Origin: JADFWK01 sp035527895
GTDB taxonomy: Bacteria > Desulfobacterota > DSM-4660 > Desulfatiglandales > B25-G16
Length of the DNA: 27,589 nt
NCBI GenBank assembly: GCA_035527895.1
Contig: DATKZQ010000196.1
Coordinates: 1-27,589 of the forward strand
Direction of reading: 5' to 3'
Shown here: positions 1 to 8,606 of the stretch, piece by piece
Numbering within the stretch: the first letter of the stretch is position 1
How the letters are laid out: each line of letters opens with the position of its first letter
The notes under the pieces: model-generated
What the model saw: only the letters and a program-made list of their open reading frames with translations
The model's database searches: none
Told to the model about the DNA's origin: nothing
Made by a program: the position numbers and the translations under genes

Positions 1-49
1 GCATGGGGAAAACTTAGAAAGGTTGGTTGCAATGCCGGGCTGCGGGGAG

Positions 50-1792
50 CTAGGTGCACACGCCGCACCGGGTACAGGTGCCGACCGTGCAGGCGGGGGA
101 TTCCTTGCCCTGGAGGGCCAGGTTGTATTCCTCCTGGAGAAAGGATTTCTTGATGCCGTGGTCGATGAAATCCCACGGGAGTGTTTCGTTCAGGTCTTTA
201 GGCCGGTACACGAAGAAATCGGGGTTGAGCTCTGAGGATCGAAAGGTCCTCTTCCAGTTTCCGCCGTTTCTGTGGGCAGTCAAGAGCATGTGCCCTACCC
301 TCCTGTCTCCCAATGAAAGGAGGGTCTGCACGTACGCCCACTTGGGCACGTCAAAGGTTATGGCGATGCCGCCCTCACGGGATAGCGCACCCTTGAGGAG
401 CTTCTGCTTTTCCTTGAGGGACTCTATGTCATCCATGGGAAACCATTGAAACGGGGTAAAGGGCTTGGGCACGAAGCAACTGACGCTGAGCCTGATCCGC
501 CCGATCCGCTTTCTGCCCTTGCTCTCCTTGATCAAATGATGCCGTATCTTTTTGACCAGCGTTACAATGGCCTTGATGTCCTCCCGGGTCTCAGTTGGGA
601 TGCCGATCATGACGTAGAGCTTGAGGTGAAAAAAACCGGTTCTGGTGACAAGGACAATCGCATCTATGATCTCTTTGTTGGTCAGTTTTTTATTGATGAC
701 TCTTCTGAGTCGTTCGCTCCCGGTCTCAGGGGCAATGGTGAGGGTCTTCTGGGTGCTTCTTTTCAGGTTTACCAGCAGGCCGGCCGTCAAGGAGTTTGCC
801 CTGAGGGATGAAAGGGAGAAGTCACTGCCCTTATCGAGGATATGGCCGGTCAGGGTTTCTATTCCCGGCACATCGGAGACGGACGGGGCCATGAGGCCGA
901 ACCGGGTGGGTTCGGCCAACAGGTTTTCAAAGGATTCGACTAGTTCCTCCTCTTTTTTGGTCCGCGGGGGCCGGTACACGTAACCGGCTGCGCAGAACCT
1001 GCAGGCATAGCCGCACCCGCGGCTTAGCTCCACGAGGTGGACGTCGGCGAACTCGGCAGAGGGCGTGGTAATTCGCGATGTGCACGGCGGGCCGTCAAAG
1101 GGAACCTGCCGGGCCGCCTTGACCGTTGAGGGGATTGAGGGACCTGACGGCGCGAATGCCTGTATGGTCCCGTCGGCATTATAGGAAACCTCATACAGTG
1201 AAGGGCAGTAAACTCCCTCCACCTTCTCCGCCAAGATCCTCAAGGCCTCGTGTCTTGTCATGGTTGAAAGGTCAAGATCTTCATAGACCTCAAAAAACCG
1301 GTTTACGATCGCCTCACCCTCCCCGAGCAGAAAACAGTCGATAAACCCTGCCAGCGGCTCGGGGTTCATGAAGGTCGCCACCCCGCCGGCAAGGACAAGG
1401 GGAGCATCTTCTCCCCTGTCCTTGCTCATGAGGGGAATCTTGCTTAACTCCAAGATGGTGAGGATGTTGGGGTAATCGTTTTCGAATGAAACAGAGAATG
1501 CCAGGAGGTCAAATGCTCGCAGAGGCCTCTGCGATTCCAGAGAAAGGAGGGCCTGATCTGCTCGCCTGTACAGCGCTAGTTCATCTTCTTCGGGCAGAAA
1601 AGCCCGTTCCGATACGATACCAGGGTTATCATTTAAGATCCCATACACTGCCTGGAAGCCGAGATTGGACATGGCGACCTGATAATGGTTGGGATATATC
1701 AGGGCCACCGATATCTTGCCGCCCCAGTCCTTTGTTATAGTACCCCTCTCTTGAGCAAGCCTGTCCCGTAAGAGAGCGGTAATGCTTGCCAT
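50..1792 (-). CDS. B12-binding-type radical SAM protein (TIGR03960-like)
   Basis: A protein of about 580 residues that should bind a [4Fe-4S] cluster and S-adenosylmethionine for radical chemistry; the substrate is unknown. The radical SAM motif CGYACRFC lies near residues 261-268. The N-terminal third has the layout of a degenerate cobalamin-binding domain, with GGVATFMNPEPL near 137 and LLGEGE near 156. The C-terminus carries a cysteine group (CTVGTCTRCGVC), as in the TIGR03960 family as I recall it. The frame can open at TTG 1795, but ATG 1792 is the better start: it overlaps the ftsZ stop by one base (TGATG), so translation is probably coupled to ftsZ. Its position at the end of the division operon suggests co-expression with ftsZ. 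Family assignment is good; its function is not known to me. Confidence 0.85.
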   Translation of the reverse strand: MASITALLRDRLAQERGTITKDWGGKISVALIYPNHYQVAMSNLGFQAVYGILNDNPGIVSERAFLPEEDELALYRRADQALLSLESQRPLRAFDLLAFSVSFENDYPNILTILELSKIPLMSKDRGEDAPLVLAGGVATFMNPEPLAGFIDCFLLGEGEAIVNRFFEVYEDLDLSTMTRHEALRILAEKVEGVYCPSLYEVSYNADGTIQAFAPSGPSIPSTVKAARQVPFDGPPCTSRITTPSAEFADVHLVELSRGCGYACRFCAAGYVYRPPRTKKEEELVESFENLLAEPTRFGLMAPSVSDVPGIETLTGHILDKGSDFSLSSLRANSLTAGLLVNLKRSTQKTLTIAPETGSERLRRVINKKLTNKEIIDAIVLVTRTGFFHLKLYVMIGIPTETREDIKAIVTLVKKIRHHLIKESKGRKRIGRIRLSVSCFVPKPFTPFQWFPMDDIESLKEKQKLLKGALSREGGIAITFDVPKWAYVQTLLSLGDRRVGHMLLTAHRNGGNWKRTFRSSELNPDFFVYRPKDLNETLPWDFIDHGIKKSFLQEEYNLALQGKESPACTVGTCTRCGVCT

Positions 1793-2988
1793 CAATCAGC
1801 CTGTTTCCTTAAGAAGGTAGGATAGTCCAGATTATCCTTTTGAAAAACCCTCTGAAAGATTCCCCGTTTCCCCGGGTTCAAGGCCGTGTCTCTGAGAACC
1901 CCTTCGCCGGCCTCCTCACCGTGCCGCCTCTGGTACGTGGGTTTTTCGAGATCTTCTTTCACCCGCACCGTCCAGCCTTCCTCCGTCTCATCAGGGCTAA
2001 TATCCCGTATGTTGATGACCTTTTTACCCTTTTCACCCCCTATGCCGGTGGCGATAACCGTTATCCTCATCTCCTCCTCCATGGTATCGTCGAAAACCAT
2101 ACCCCAGATGATCTCCGCGCTCTTATGGACCTCGTCTTTCACAAAGGTAGATGCCTCGGTAACCTCGTCCATGGTCATCTTCGTAGAACCGGTGATGTTG
2201 ATGAGAACGCCCTTTGCCTGATCAATGGAGATATCCTCGAGCAGGGGGCTGTTGATGGCCGCCTGGGCCGCCTCAAGGGCCCTGTTCTCTCCCTTTGCCG
2301 TGCCCGTGCCCATGATGGCCGTGCCCATTTGCTCCATCACCCGTTTGACATCTGCAAAATCGAGGTTGATGAACCCGGGGATGGTTATGAGGTCGGCTAT
2401 CCCTTTTACCGCAAACAGGAGCACGTCATCGGCCATTTTCATGAGTTCCAGAAAAGGGGTGTCCTTGCTCCCCAGCGCCCGTAGCCTCTGATTGGGGATG
2501 ATCAGCAGGGTATCAACGTCTTTCTTTAGTCTCTCAATACCGGCCAGGGCCGTTTTCATCCTCTTTTCACCCTCAAATTCAAAGGGTTTTGTCACGACAG
2601 CCACGGTCAATGCCCCATTGTTCCTGCTTTCGCGGGCGATAATAGGCGAGGCACCGGTTCCCGTTCCCCCGCCCATGCCGGCGGTAATAAAGATCATATC
2701 CGCGCCTTCGGTGGCGGCCCTGATGGTCTCCACGCTTTCCTCCGCTGCAAGGGCACCCTTTTCGGGGTCGGCTCCGGCTCCCAGCCCGTTGGTTAAGTGT
2801 GCCCCCAACTGCAGCTTGTCGAGGGCGGCGTTCAGGTCGAGAGCCTGTTTGTCAGTGTTTGCCGCTATGAAATCAACCCCCCTGAGTCCGGCTGCAATCA
2901 TATTGCTGACTGCATTGCCCCCTGCGCCGCCGACACCGAAAACCTTTATCTTGGCGCTCGGGCCTTCTTCAATAAACTGATATCTCAT
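1792..2988 (-). CDS. ftsZ: Cell division GTPase FtsZ
   Basis: Tubulin-like GTPase that polymerises at mid-cell into the Z ring and recruits the divisome. The 398-residue protein has the tubulin signature GGGTGTG at residues 106-112, the N-terminal nucleotide-binding stretch GVGGAGGNAV near 18-27, and the T7-loop region NLDFADVKRVM. It ends in a linker followed by the conserved C-terminal peptide LDYPTFLRKQAD, which would bind FtsA and other partners. The ATG is preceded by a strong ribosome binding site (GGGAGGG, about 6 bases upstream). It lies 24 bases after ftsA and overlaps the radical SAM gene by one base. Length and motifs are normal for the family. Confidence 0.99.
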   Translation of the reverse strand: MRYQFIEEGPSAKIKVFGVGGAGGNAVSNMIAAGLRGVDFIAANTDKQALDLNAALDKLQLGAHLTNGLGAGADPEKGALAAEESVETIRAATEGADMIFITAGMGGGTGTGASPIIARESRNNGALTVAVVTKPFEFEGEKRMKTALAGIERLKKDVDTLLIIPNQRLRALGSKDTPFLELMKMADDVLLFAVKGIADLITIPGFINLDFADVKRVMEQMGTAIMGTGTAKGENRALEAAQAAINSPLLEDISIDQAKGVLINITGSTKMTMDEVTEASTFVKDEVHKSAEIIWGMVFDDTMEEEMRITVIATGIGGEKGKKVINIRDISPDETEEGWTVRVKEDLEKPTYQRRHGEEAGEGVLRDTALNPGKRGIFQRVFQKDNLDYPTFLRKQAD

Positions 2989-3012
2989 AATTACCCTCCC
3001 TTCTCTGTCTTA

Positions 3013-4236
3013 TTATTCCTGTTCTACAAACCATCGTTTCATTCGAGTCACGATCCGGTTAAAGATGTTGGTATCTCTTATCCGGAATTCTTTTTTCCTT
3101 TTCCGTTCCTTAGCCCCATAAAGCACCAGACCGACTGCCGTTGCATACATGGGGCTGTTCACAATCTCCTTGAGCCCCCCGATATTGTCCGGATACCCGA
3201 TACGAGCCGGCATATTAAAGACCTGTTCCACGATCTCCGGCACGCCCGGCAGAAGCGATGATCCGCCGGTTATCACGATGCCTGAGGTTACCAGCTCATC
3301 GTAGCCGGACCTGAGCATTTCATGGTGAATGAGGCTGAAAATCTCCTCCACTCGCGGCTCCAGTATCTCTCCCAGTATCTTTCTGCTGATCGTTCGAGGT
3401 TCCCTGCCGCCAACGCTGGGTACTCTAATGGTTTCATCCTGGCCGATCAGCGAGGTAAGGCCGCACCCGTACTTTATCTTTATCTTCTCCGCTTCTTTAA
3501 AGGGTGTCCGAATTCCCACAGCGATATCATTGCTCAGGTTGTCACCCCCCAAGGTCAAGACCGAGGTGTGTTTTATGGCGTTCTCCGAGAATATGGCCAA
3601 ATCCGTTGTGCCGCCACCAAAATCCACGAGCGCTACGCCCAGGTTCCGCTCTTCGTCATTGAGGACTGCCTCACAGGATGCTAGGGATTCAAGTATGATA
3701 TCATAAACATCCAGTCCTGCCCTGTTGGCGCACTTGATGATATTCTGGGCCGAGGTAACTGCCCCCGTTACGATATGAATCTTGACCTCTAACCGTACGC
3801 CTGCCATCCCGGTGGGATCGGTGATGCCGCCCTGGTCATCGACGATGAACTCTTGCGGCAAGGTATGGATAACCTCCCGGTCCATGGGTATGGCAACGGC
3901 CCTGGCCGCATCGATGACCCGCTCGATATCCCTTTTGCCGACCTCTCTGTCCTTCAGGGCTATGACGCCGTGGCTGTTGAAACCCTTGATATGGCCCCCG
4001 GCTATGCCCGCAAACACGGAGCTGATCTCACAGCCGGCCATTGTCTCGGCTTCCTCTACGGCCTCTTTGATGCTGTTTACGGTGTTCTCGATATTGATCA
4101 CCACTCCCTTTCTGAGCCCGACAGACGGGTGTGATCCCATTCCGATAATATCGATCTGACCGTCAGGTCTGATTTCCCCGACCACTGCACAGATCTTGCT
4201 CGTGCCGATGTCAAGGCCTATAATCAAATCGTCCAT
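3013..4236 (-). CDS. ftsA: Cell division protein FtsA
   Basis: Actin-like ATPase that tethers FtsZ to the inner membrane. Visible features are the phosphate-1 motif LIIGLDIGTSK at the N-terminus, phosphate-2 DFGGGTTDLA near residues 205-214, an adenosine motif VITGGSSLLPG, and a C-terminal amphipathic segment (RIVTRMKRWFVEQE) that would insert in the membrane. The frame opens at GTG 4254, but ATG 4236 is preferred. The sequence AAGGGAG sits just upstream of it, and MDDLIIGLDIG is the usual FtsA N-terminus, giving 407 residues. It lies 62 bases after ftsQ and 24 before ftsZ. Confidence 0.98.
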   Translation of the reverse strand: MDDLIIGLDIGTSKICAVVGEIRPDGQIDIIGMGSHPSVGLRKGVVINIENTVNSIKEAVEEAETMAGCEISSVFAGIAGGHIKGFNSHGVIALKDREVGKRDIERVIDAARAVAIPMDREVIHTLPQEFIVDDQGGITDPTGMAGVRLEVKIHIVTGAVTSAQNIIKCANRAGLDVYDIILESLASCEAVLNDEERNLGVALVDFGGGTTDLAIFSENAIKHTSVLTLGGDNLSNDIAVGIRTPFKEAEKIKIKYGCGLTSLIGQDETIRVPSVGGREPRTISRKILGEILEPRVEEIFSLIHHEMLRSGYDELVTSGIVITGGSSLLPGVPEIVEQVFNMPARIGYPDNIGGLKEIVNSPMYATAVGLVLYGAKERKRKKEFRIRDTNIFNRIVTRMKRWFVEQE

Positions 4237-4298
4237 TTTAAAAACTCCCTTCACTTAAACGTAATGGCTGTTTCCATACCGCTTCCGTCCACTCTCCT

Positions 4299-5105
4299 TT
4301 AGGCAACGCTATCACCAAATGCAACGATAGCCCTGTCTATGTAATCGAGGTCTATTGATCTCACCTGATCGAGGCGGCGGGTGGACCTGAGATGCTTGAT
4401 AACGTTCTGCAACGAATCCAGTTTCCTGGTAAAATCTTCCCTCCCCAAACGGACCTTAAAGGGGAATTTCTTTACATAGATGGTAAGCTCCCCGTGCTGA
4501 TTCACGTAAACCTCCGAGAGCTCATCGATCGAGAGCGGGGTTTCCCCTGAACTGAGGAGATCCAGGAAGGCCACAACCCTCCTGAGATGCTCCCCGTTGT
4601 CCTCACCACCGGGAGAGAGACCGGTTATTACCGGAAAATCAACGGAGTCATCCGTTTCGACCTTTTTGAATGTCTCTCCCCTGGAGTTGACAAAGTACAG
4701 GGTATCGAGCAGCGCTATTGCCACCGGTGCTTCGTTCTCCGCCCTGATGTGGAGAGTATGAGGGAATTCCCTCCTGAGGAATACGGATCGTATCCACGGA
4801 TGTGATTCGATCTTGCTCTTGATGCCGGCGGAATCGATGGACAAGAGGCTTTCGCTTTTTGTGATACCCGAGATCCTGATCAACTCCCCTTTCAGGCTAT
4901 CATCCACACCTGCCACAACGATATTCTTCAGCCTGAAAAAGGGCGACGAAGAGGCGAATTGGTATCCGGTGGTAAGGGCCAAAGAGAGGCCTCCCAAACC
5001 GAAGAGCACGAGGAATACCTTGACCAGGCCGAACCCCCACTGTCCATAGTCTCTCTGTCTCTTTCTCAGAACCGATTGGTTATCCAATACAGACCGTCTT
5101 ATCAT
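4299..5105 (-). CDS. ftsQ: Cell division protein FtsQ
   Basis: Bitopic inner-membrane divisome protein that links FtsA/FtsZ to FtsL and FtsB. The 268-residue protein has a basic cytoplasmic N-terminus, one membrane segment near residues 27-50, a POTRA domain near 55-125 (FRLKNIVVAGVDDSLKGEL, then ISGI, then HPWIRSVFLRREFP), and an FtsQ domain after it. The start codon overlaps the murB stop as ATGA (5102-5105), so the two are translationally coupled. The sequence is divergent, as FtsQ usually is, but topology, domain order and operon position agree. Confidence 0.95.
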   Translation of the reverse strand: MIRRSVLDNQSVLRKRQRDYGQWGFGLVKVFLVLFGLGGLSLALTTGYQFASSSPFFRLKNIVVAGVDDSLKGELIRISGITKSESLLSIDSAGIKSKIESHPWIRSVFLRREFPHTLHIRAENEAPVAIALLDTLYFVNSRGETFKKVETDDSVDFPVITGLSPGGEDNGEHLRRVVAFLDLLSSGETPLSIDELSEVYVNQHGELTIYVKKFPFKVRLGREDFTRKLDSLQNVIKHLRSTRRLDQVRSIDLDYIDRAIVAFGDSVA

Positions 5106-6016
5106 TCTTTACCCACCACCTTAAGCTCGGGCACGAGTTGTATGTTAAAGCGCTCTCTCACCCTGACCGCTGCCAGATCCATGAGGGCAACGATATCAGA
5201 GGCGCTCGAGGTGCCCGTATTAACGATGAAGTTCGCGTGCTTGGGCGAGATCATGGCCCCGCCGATAACCGTCTCCTTTAGACCGGCCGCATCGATCAAC
5301 CGGCCGGCATGATCGCCCTCCGGATTCTTGAACACAGACCCGGCAGAGGCCATATCCAGGGGAAATCGTTCCTTCCTCCGCTTCAGGTTCGAGGCCACCC
5401 GTTTTCCGATTGCGGCAGGCCGATCGAAGCCCAGGTTCAACGTCGCATTGACGATGATATCGCCGGCGGACAGATCGAGCTCTCTATATCGAAACATAAG
5501 GTCCTGGCGGTCTCTGACTTCCAGCTTTCCCTTCATGGTTAAAACCGTGATAGTGCCGATCACCTTGCTTATCTCATCGCCCCAGCTGCCCGCGTTCATG
5601 GCAACCGCTCCCCCCAGGGTACCGGGTATCCCGGCCATGAATTCCACTCCTGAAAGCCCTTTTTCCGTGCAAAAATCCACGAGCTTACGGAGGGTTAATC
5701 CCGCTCCGGCCTTAACGGACGGCCCTGTTTCCGAACGATCCTCGACAGCGGCAAGGGAGCCACTTAATACAATGGCCACGCCGTTCAGCCCGCCGTCCCT
5801 CACCAGGAGGTTACTGCCGTTTCCCATGACCAAATAGGGAATCTTCTCGTCCGTGAGAAAGGCGATCATTCGCTTCAGTCCCTCAAGGTCCCCTGCCCGG
5901 TATACAGCCTCGGCGCATCCCCCGGCCTTCAAGGTGGTATAGTGGCTCATGGGCACATCAAAGCTGACCGCCTCGCCTCCGATCTCCTTTATCGTCGCCG
6001 TGATACGGGCATCCAT
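5102..6016 (-). CDS. murB: UDP-N-acetylenolpyruvoylglucosamine reductase MurB
   Basis: Flavoenzyme that uses NADPH to reduce UDP-GlcNAc-enolpyruvate to UDP-MurNAc in the cytoplasm. In its 304 residues are the FAD-binding stretch GNGSNLLV (65-72), the GIPGTLGGAVAMNAG loop (129-143), the active-site arginine region FRYRE (175-179), and SAGSVFKNP with the proton-donating serine at 227. A C-terminal glutamate is seen in PELKV (E297). Length and layout fit the short type II MurB enzymes. No strong ribosome binding site is visible. The gene lies 68 bases after murC, in a gap holding a sequence related to the murE-murF gap, and overlaps ftsQ by 4 bases. Confidence 0.98.
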   Translation of the reverse strand: MDARITATIKEIGGEAVSFDVPMSHYTTLKAGGCAEAVYRAGDLEGLKRMIAFLTDEKIPYLVMGNGSNLLVRDGGLNGVAIVLSGSLAAVEDRSETGPSVKAGAGLTLRKLVDFCTEKGLSGVEFMAGIPGTLGGAVAMNAGSWGDEISKVIGTITVLTMKGKLEVRDRQDLMFRYRELDLSAGDIIVNATLNLGFDRPAAIGKRVASNLKRRKERFPLDMASAGSVFKNPEGDHAGRLIDAAGLKETVIGGAMISPKHANFIVNTGTSSASDIVALMDLAAVRVRERFNIQLVPELKVVGKE

Positions 6017-6045
6017 TTCAGTTACTCTGGTTTCTCGAGTGTGCC

Positions 6046-6084
6046 GGGTTTACCGGGTCAAAACCTCGCAAACCCAGCAATCCC
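6046..6084 (-). repeat. Intergenic element copy 1 (murC-murB gap)
   Basis: Directly after the murC stop, the minus strand reads GGGATTGCTGGGTTTGC and, a few bases on, TTTTGACCC then AAACCC. The same pattern (GATTGCT, TTTGC, TTT..ACCC, AACCC) begins directly after the murE stop at 13,716. The shared stretch is about 40 bases with several mismatches. It could form a weak GGGTTT/AAACCC hairpin. Whether it is a dispersed genomic repeat or an RNA signal cannot be told from two copies. Confidence 0.4.
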
Positions 6085-7467
6085 TCATGCGTCAATACTC
6101 TCCAATAACTCCGTACCAATATGGTGTATGTCGCCGGCACCGAGGGTCAACACTACATCACCGGGTTTGATCTCATTGAGGAGAAGCGCCATGATTTCCT
6201 CATTACCGGTGCACAGTGTAACCGCACGGTGACCGTGATCTTTTATTCCATGATAGATGGTACCGCTGTCTATGCCGGTTATGGGTTCTTCGCCTGCCCC
6301 GTAGATGGGGGCGATGATCAGTAGATCCGCCTGATTAAAGGAGATGACAAATTCCTCGTACGAGTCCCGTGTCCTGGTATACCGATGCGGTTGGAACACA
6401 ACTACCAGCCTTCGGTCAGGCCAGCATTCCTTGGCTGCTCTCAGGGTTGCCGCTATCTCGGTGGGGTGGTGGCCGTAGTCGTCTAAAATGAGGGTGCCGC
6501 CCTTTTCACCCTTTATCTCAAATCTCCTGTTGAGCCCGCCCAGGTTCCTGAGCCCCTCCTGAATGGATGTAACGGCAATATCCAGCTCGAGTCCTACCCC
6601 CACCGCGGCCAGGGCGTTCAATACATTATGGTCCCCGGGAAGAGAGGTGGTAATCCTGCCGACGGGGCTGTTTTTAAAGGAAACGGCAAAACTGGTGGTA
6701 AGCCCCTCTTTGAAGATCTCAGAGGCCCGTAAGTCCGCCTGAGGACTCAGCCCATAGGTCACATAGCTTTTGGTTATCTCGGGGATCAATCCCTGAACCT
6801 CTTTGTCATCCAGACACAGAATTGCCCTGCCGTAAAAGGGGATCTTGTTGATAAACCCGGCAAAGGTTTTCCTGAGATTATCCATGTCGCCATAGAAGTT
6901 GATGTGCTCGTAATCTATATTGGTAACAACTGCGACGCTCGGCGAGAGCAACAGAAAGGAGCCGTCGCTCTCATCTGCCTCCGCAACCAGGAAATCGCTG
7001 TTTCCCAGCCTGGCATTAGAGCCACCCCATATGTTCAATCTCCCCCCGATCACAACCGTTGGGTCAAGCCCCCCCTGGGTTAGGATTGAGGCTATCATGC
7101 TGGTTGTGGTGGTTTTGCCGTGAGCACCTGCCACGGCTATCCCGAATTTGAGTCTCATCAGCTCGGCCAGCATCTCAGCCCGGGGAATGACCGGGATGGA
7201 TTGCTCCCGTGCCTCAAATAACTCGGGGTTATCGCTCTTTACTGCCGAAGAGAAAACAACCACATCTGCGCCCCGAGCGTTTTGGGCTCTATGACCGAGG
7301 AATATCTCCCCGCCCAGATCAGCGAGATGCTCGGTCACCTCGGTTCTTTTGATGTCCGAACCGCTGATATGATAGCCCAGGTTGATGAGGAGTTCGGCTA
7401 TCCCGCTCATTCCGATTCCGCCGATACCCACCAGATGTATATGCTTTGTCTTGCCGAAGATCTTCAT
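6085..7467 (-). CDS. murC: UDP-N-acetylmuramate--L-alanine ligase MurC
   Basis: ATP-dependent Mur ligase that adds L-alanine to UDP-MurNAc, the first amino-acid step of the stem peptide. The 460-residue protein shows the MurC N-terminal UDP-binding loop GIGGIGMSG (14-22), the ATP P-loop GAHGKTTTTS (114-123), and the C-terminal DDYGHHPTEI motif typical of MurC. The GAHGKT form and the GHHPTE motif separate it from MurD, MurE and MurF. It starts 19 bases after the murG stop with an AAAGAGG-like site very close to the ATG. Length is normal. Confidence 0.98.
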   Translation of the reverse strand: MKIFGKTKHIHLVGIGGIGMSGIAELLINLGYHISGSDIKRTEVTEHLADLGGEIFLGHRAQNARGADVVVFSSAVKSDNPELFEAREQSIPVIPRAEMLAELMRLKFGIAVAGAHGKTTTTSMIASILTQGGLDPTVVIGGRLNIWGGSNARLGNSDFLVAEADESDGSFLLLSPSVAVVTNIDYEHINFYGDMDNLRKTFAGFINKIPFYGRAILCLDDKEVQGLIPEITKSYVTYGLSPQADLRASEIFKEGLTTSFAVSFKNSPVGRITTSLPGDHNVLNALAAVGVGLELDIAVTSIQEGLRNLGGLNRRFEIKGEKGGTLILDDYGHHPTEIAATLRAAKECWPDRRLVVVFQPHRYTRTRDSYEEFVISFNQADLLIIAPIYGAGEEPITGIDSGTIYHGIKDHGHRAVTLCTGNEEIMALLLNEIKPGDVVLTLGAGDIHHIGTELLESIDA

Positions 7468-7486
7468 AGCCTCTTTACGCTTGCCG

Positions 7487-8596
7487 TCAGTTGCCTTTTA
7501 CCAACTTGAAGAGCTCTTCTGCTATTATCTCCTTTGCCCTTGGCATGCCGGCCTTCAAGGCGAATGCCGACATCCTCTCCAGGGCATCCCTGTTTTCCAT
7601 ATAGGTTTTGATCCTCCCGGCCAGGCCGGCGCCGTCGAGATCATTCTCAATGATCATATCAGCGCCACCGGCAGCAACGAGTGCCCTGGCATTTACCTCC
7701 TGATGCTGATGGGCCGCGTAAGGGTATGGGATGAGAATCGACGGTTTGCCCAGGGCGGTCAACTCGGCCAGCGTTGTTGCGCCTGCCCTGCACACAACCA
7801 AATCGGCCCTCCCGTAGGCAGAGGACATATCGTCAATGAATTCCCTTACATCACCAGCAAGCCCATGGCTTTGGTACTCATCACGTATCTCTTTCACATG
7901 GGCCTTGCCCGTCTGGTGTATCACAAAGGGGTGCAGCCCCTGTTTGTTGAGCACCTTTAGTGCGGCGACAACGGCCCTGTTGATTGCTCGTGCCCCCTGG
8001 CTTCCGCCCACAACCAGGATGGTAAACCTCCCGTTGGCTGGTTTGGCTACGGGTCTGCCATGCAGCAACTCGTCCCTTACGGGATTTCCGGTCAACAGCA
8101 CATCTTGTCTTTTGAAGTATCTCCTGCTTTCCTCAAAGGATATGAACACCTTTTTGACTAATGGCGCCAGCATCCTGTTCGTCAGACCGGGAAAGGAATT
8201 CTGTTCGTGGATGGCGGTCGGCACCCTTAAAAGCCGGGCAACGAGGCACACAGGCCCGGACGAATACCCGCCGACGCCAACGATCAGGTGAGGTCTGAAA
8301 TCCCGCACGATGACAAGCGACTGGATGAGGCTTATGAGTACCTTTATGAGCGCCCTCATACGCCCGAACATGCCTTTGCCCAGCATGCCTTCAATATCAA
8401 TCGATCGCGCCTCAAATCCGGCTTTGTCTATGATTGCCTTCTCCATCTTCTTTCTGCCGACCACAAAAAGGATATCCATATCATCACACCGGGCCCTGAG
8501 CCCTGTGGCTATTGCTATGCCCGGAAAAAGATGTCCACCGGTTCCACCTCCGGCAATGATAACCCTTATCCTTTTTTCCGTATGCTTTTCAAACAT
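7487..8596 (-). CDS. murG: UDP-GlcNAc:lipid I GlcNAc transferase MurG
   Basis: GT-B glycosyltransferase on the cytoplasmic face of the inner membrane; it adds GlcNAc to lipid I to make lipid II. The glycine-rich N-terminal loop IIAGGGTGGHLFPG, the GGSQGARAIN segment and the UDP-GlcNAc site (CRAGATTLAEL, then PYPYAAHQHQEVNA) are all present. The frame opens at TTG 8650, inside ftsW. ATG 8596, ten bases after the ftsW stop, gives a 369-residue protein of usual length beginning shortly before the glycine loop, so I chose it. No strong ribosome binding site is visible, which suggests coupling to ftsW. Confidence 0.97.
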   Translation of the reverse strand: MFEKHTEKRIRVIIAGGGTGGHLFPGIAIATGLRARCDDMDILFVVGRKKMEKAIIDKAGFEARSIDIEGMLGKGMFGRMRALIKVLISLIQSLVIVRDFRPHLIVGVGGYSSGPVCLVARLLRVPTAIHEQNSFPGLTNRMLAPLVKKVFISFEESRRYFKRQDVLLTGNPVRDELLHGRPVAKPANGRFTILVVGGSQGARAINRAVVAALKVLNKQGLHPFVIHQTGKAHVKEIRDEYQSHGLAGDVREFIDDMSSAYGRADLVVCRAGATTLAELTALGKPSILIPYPYAAHQHQEVNARALVAAGGADMIIENDLDGAGLAGRIKTYMENRDALERMSAFALKAGMPRAKEIIAEELFKLVKGN

Positions 8597-8606
8597 CGAG
8601 CTACGA

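Noticed and set aside
1840..2484. Plus-strand open frame of 214 codons
   Set aside because: It lies wholly antisense to ftsZ, has no recognisable domain, and its composition is that of a shadow frame.
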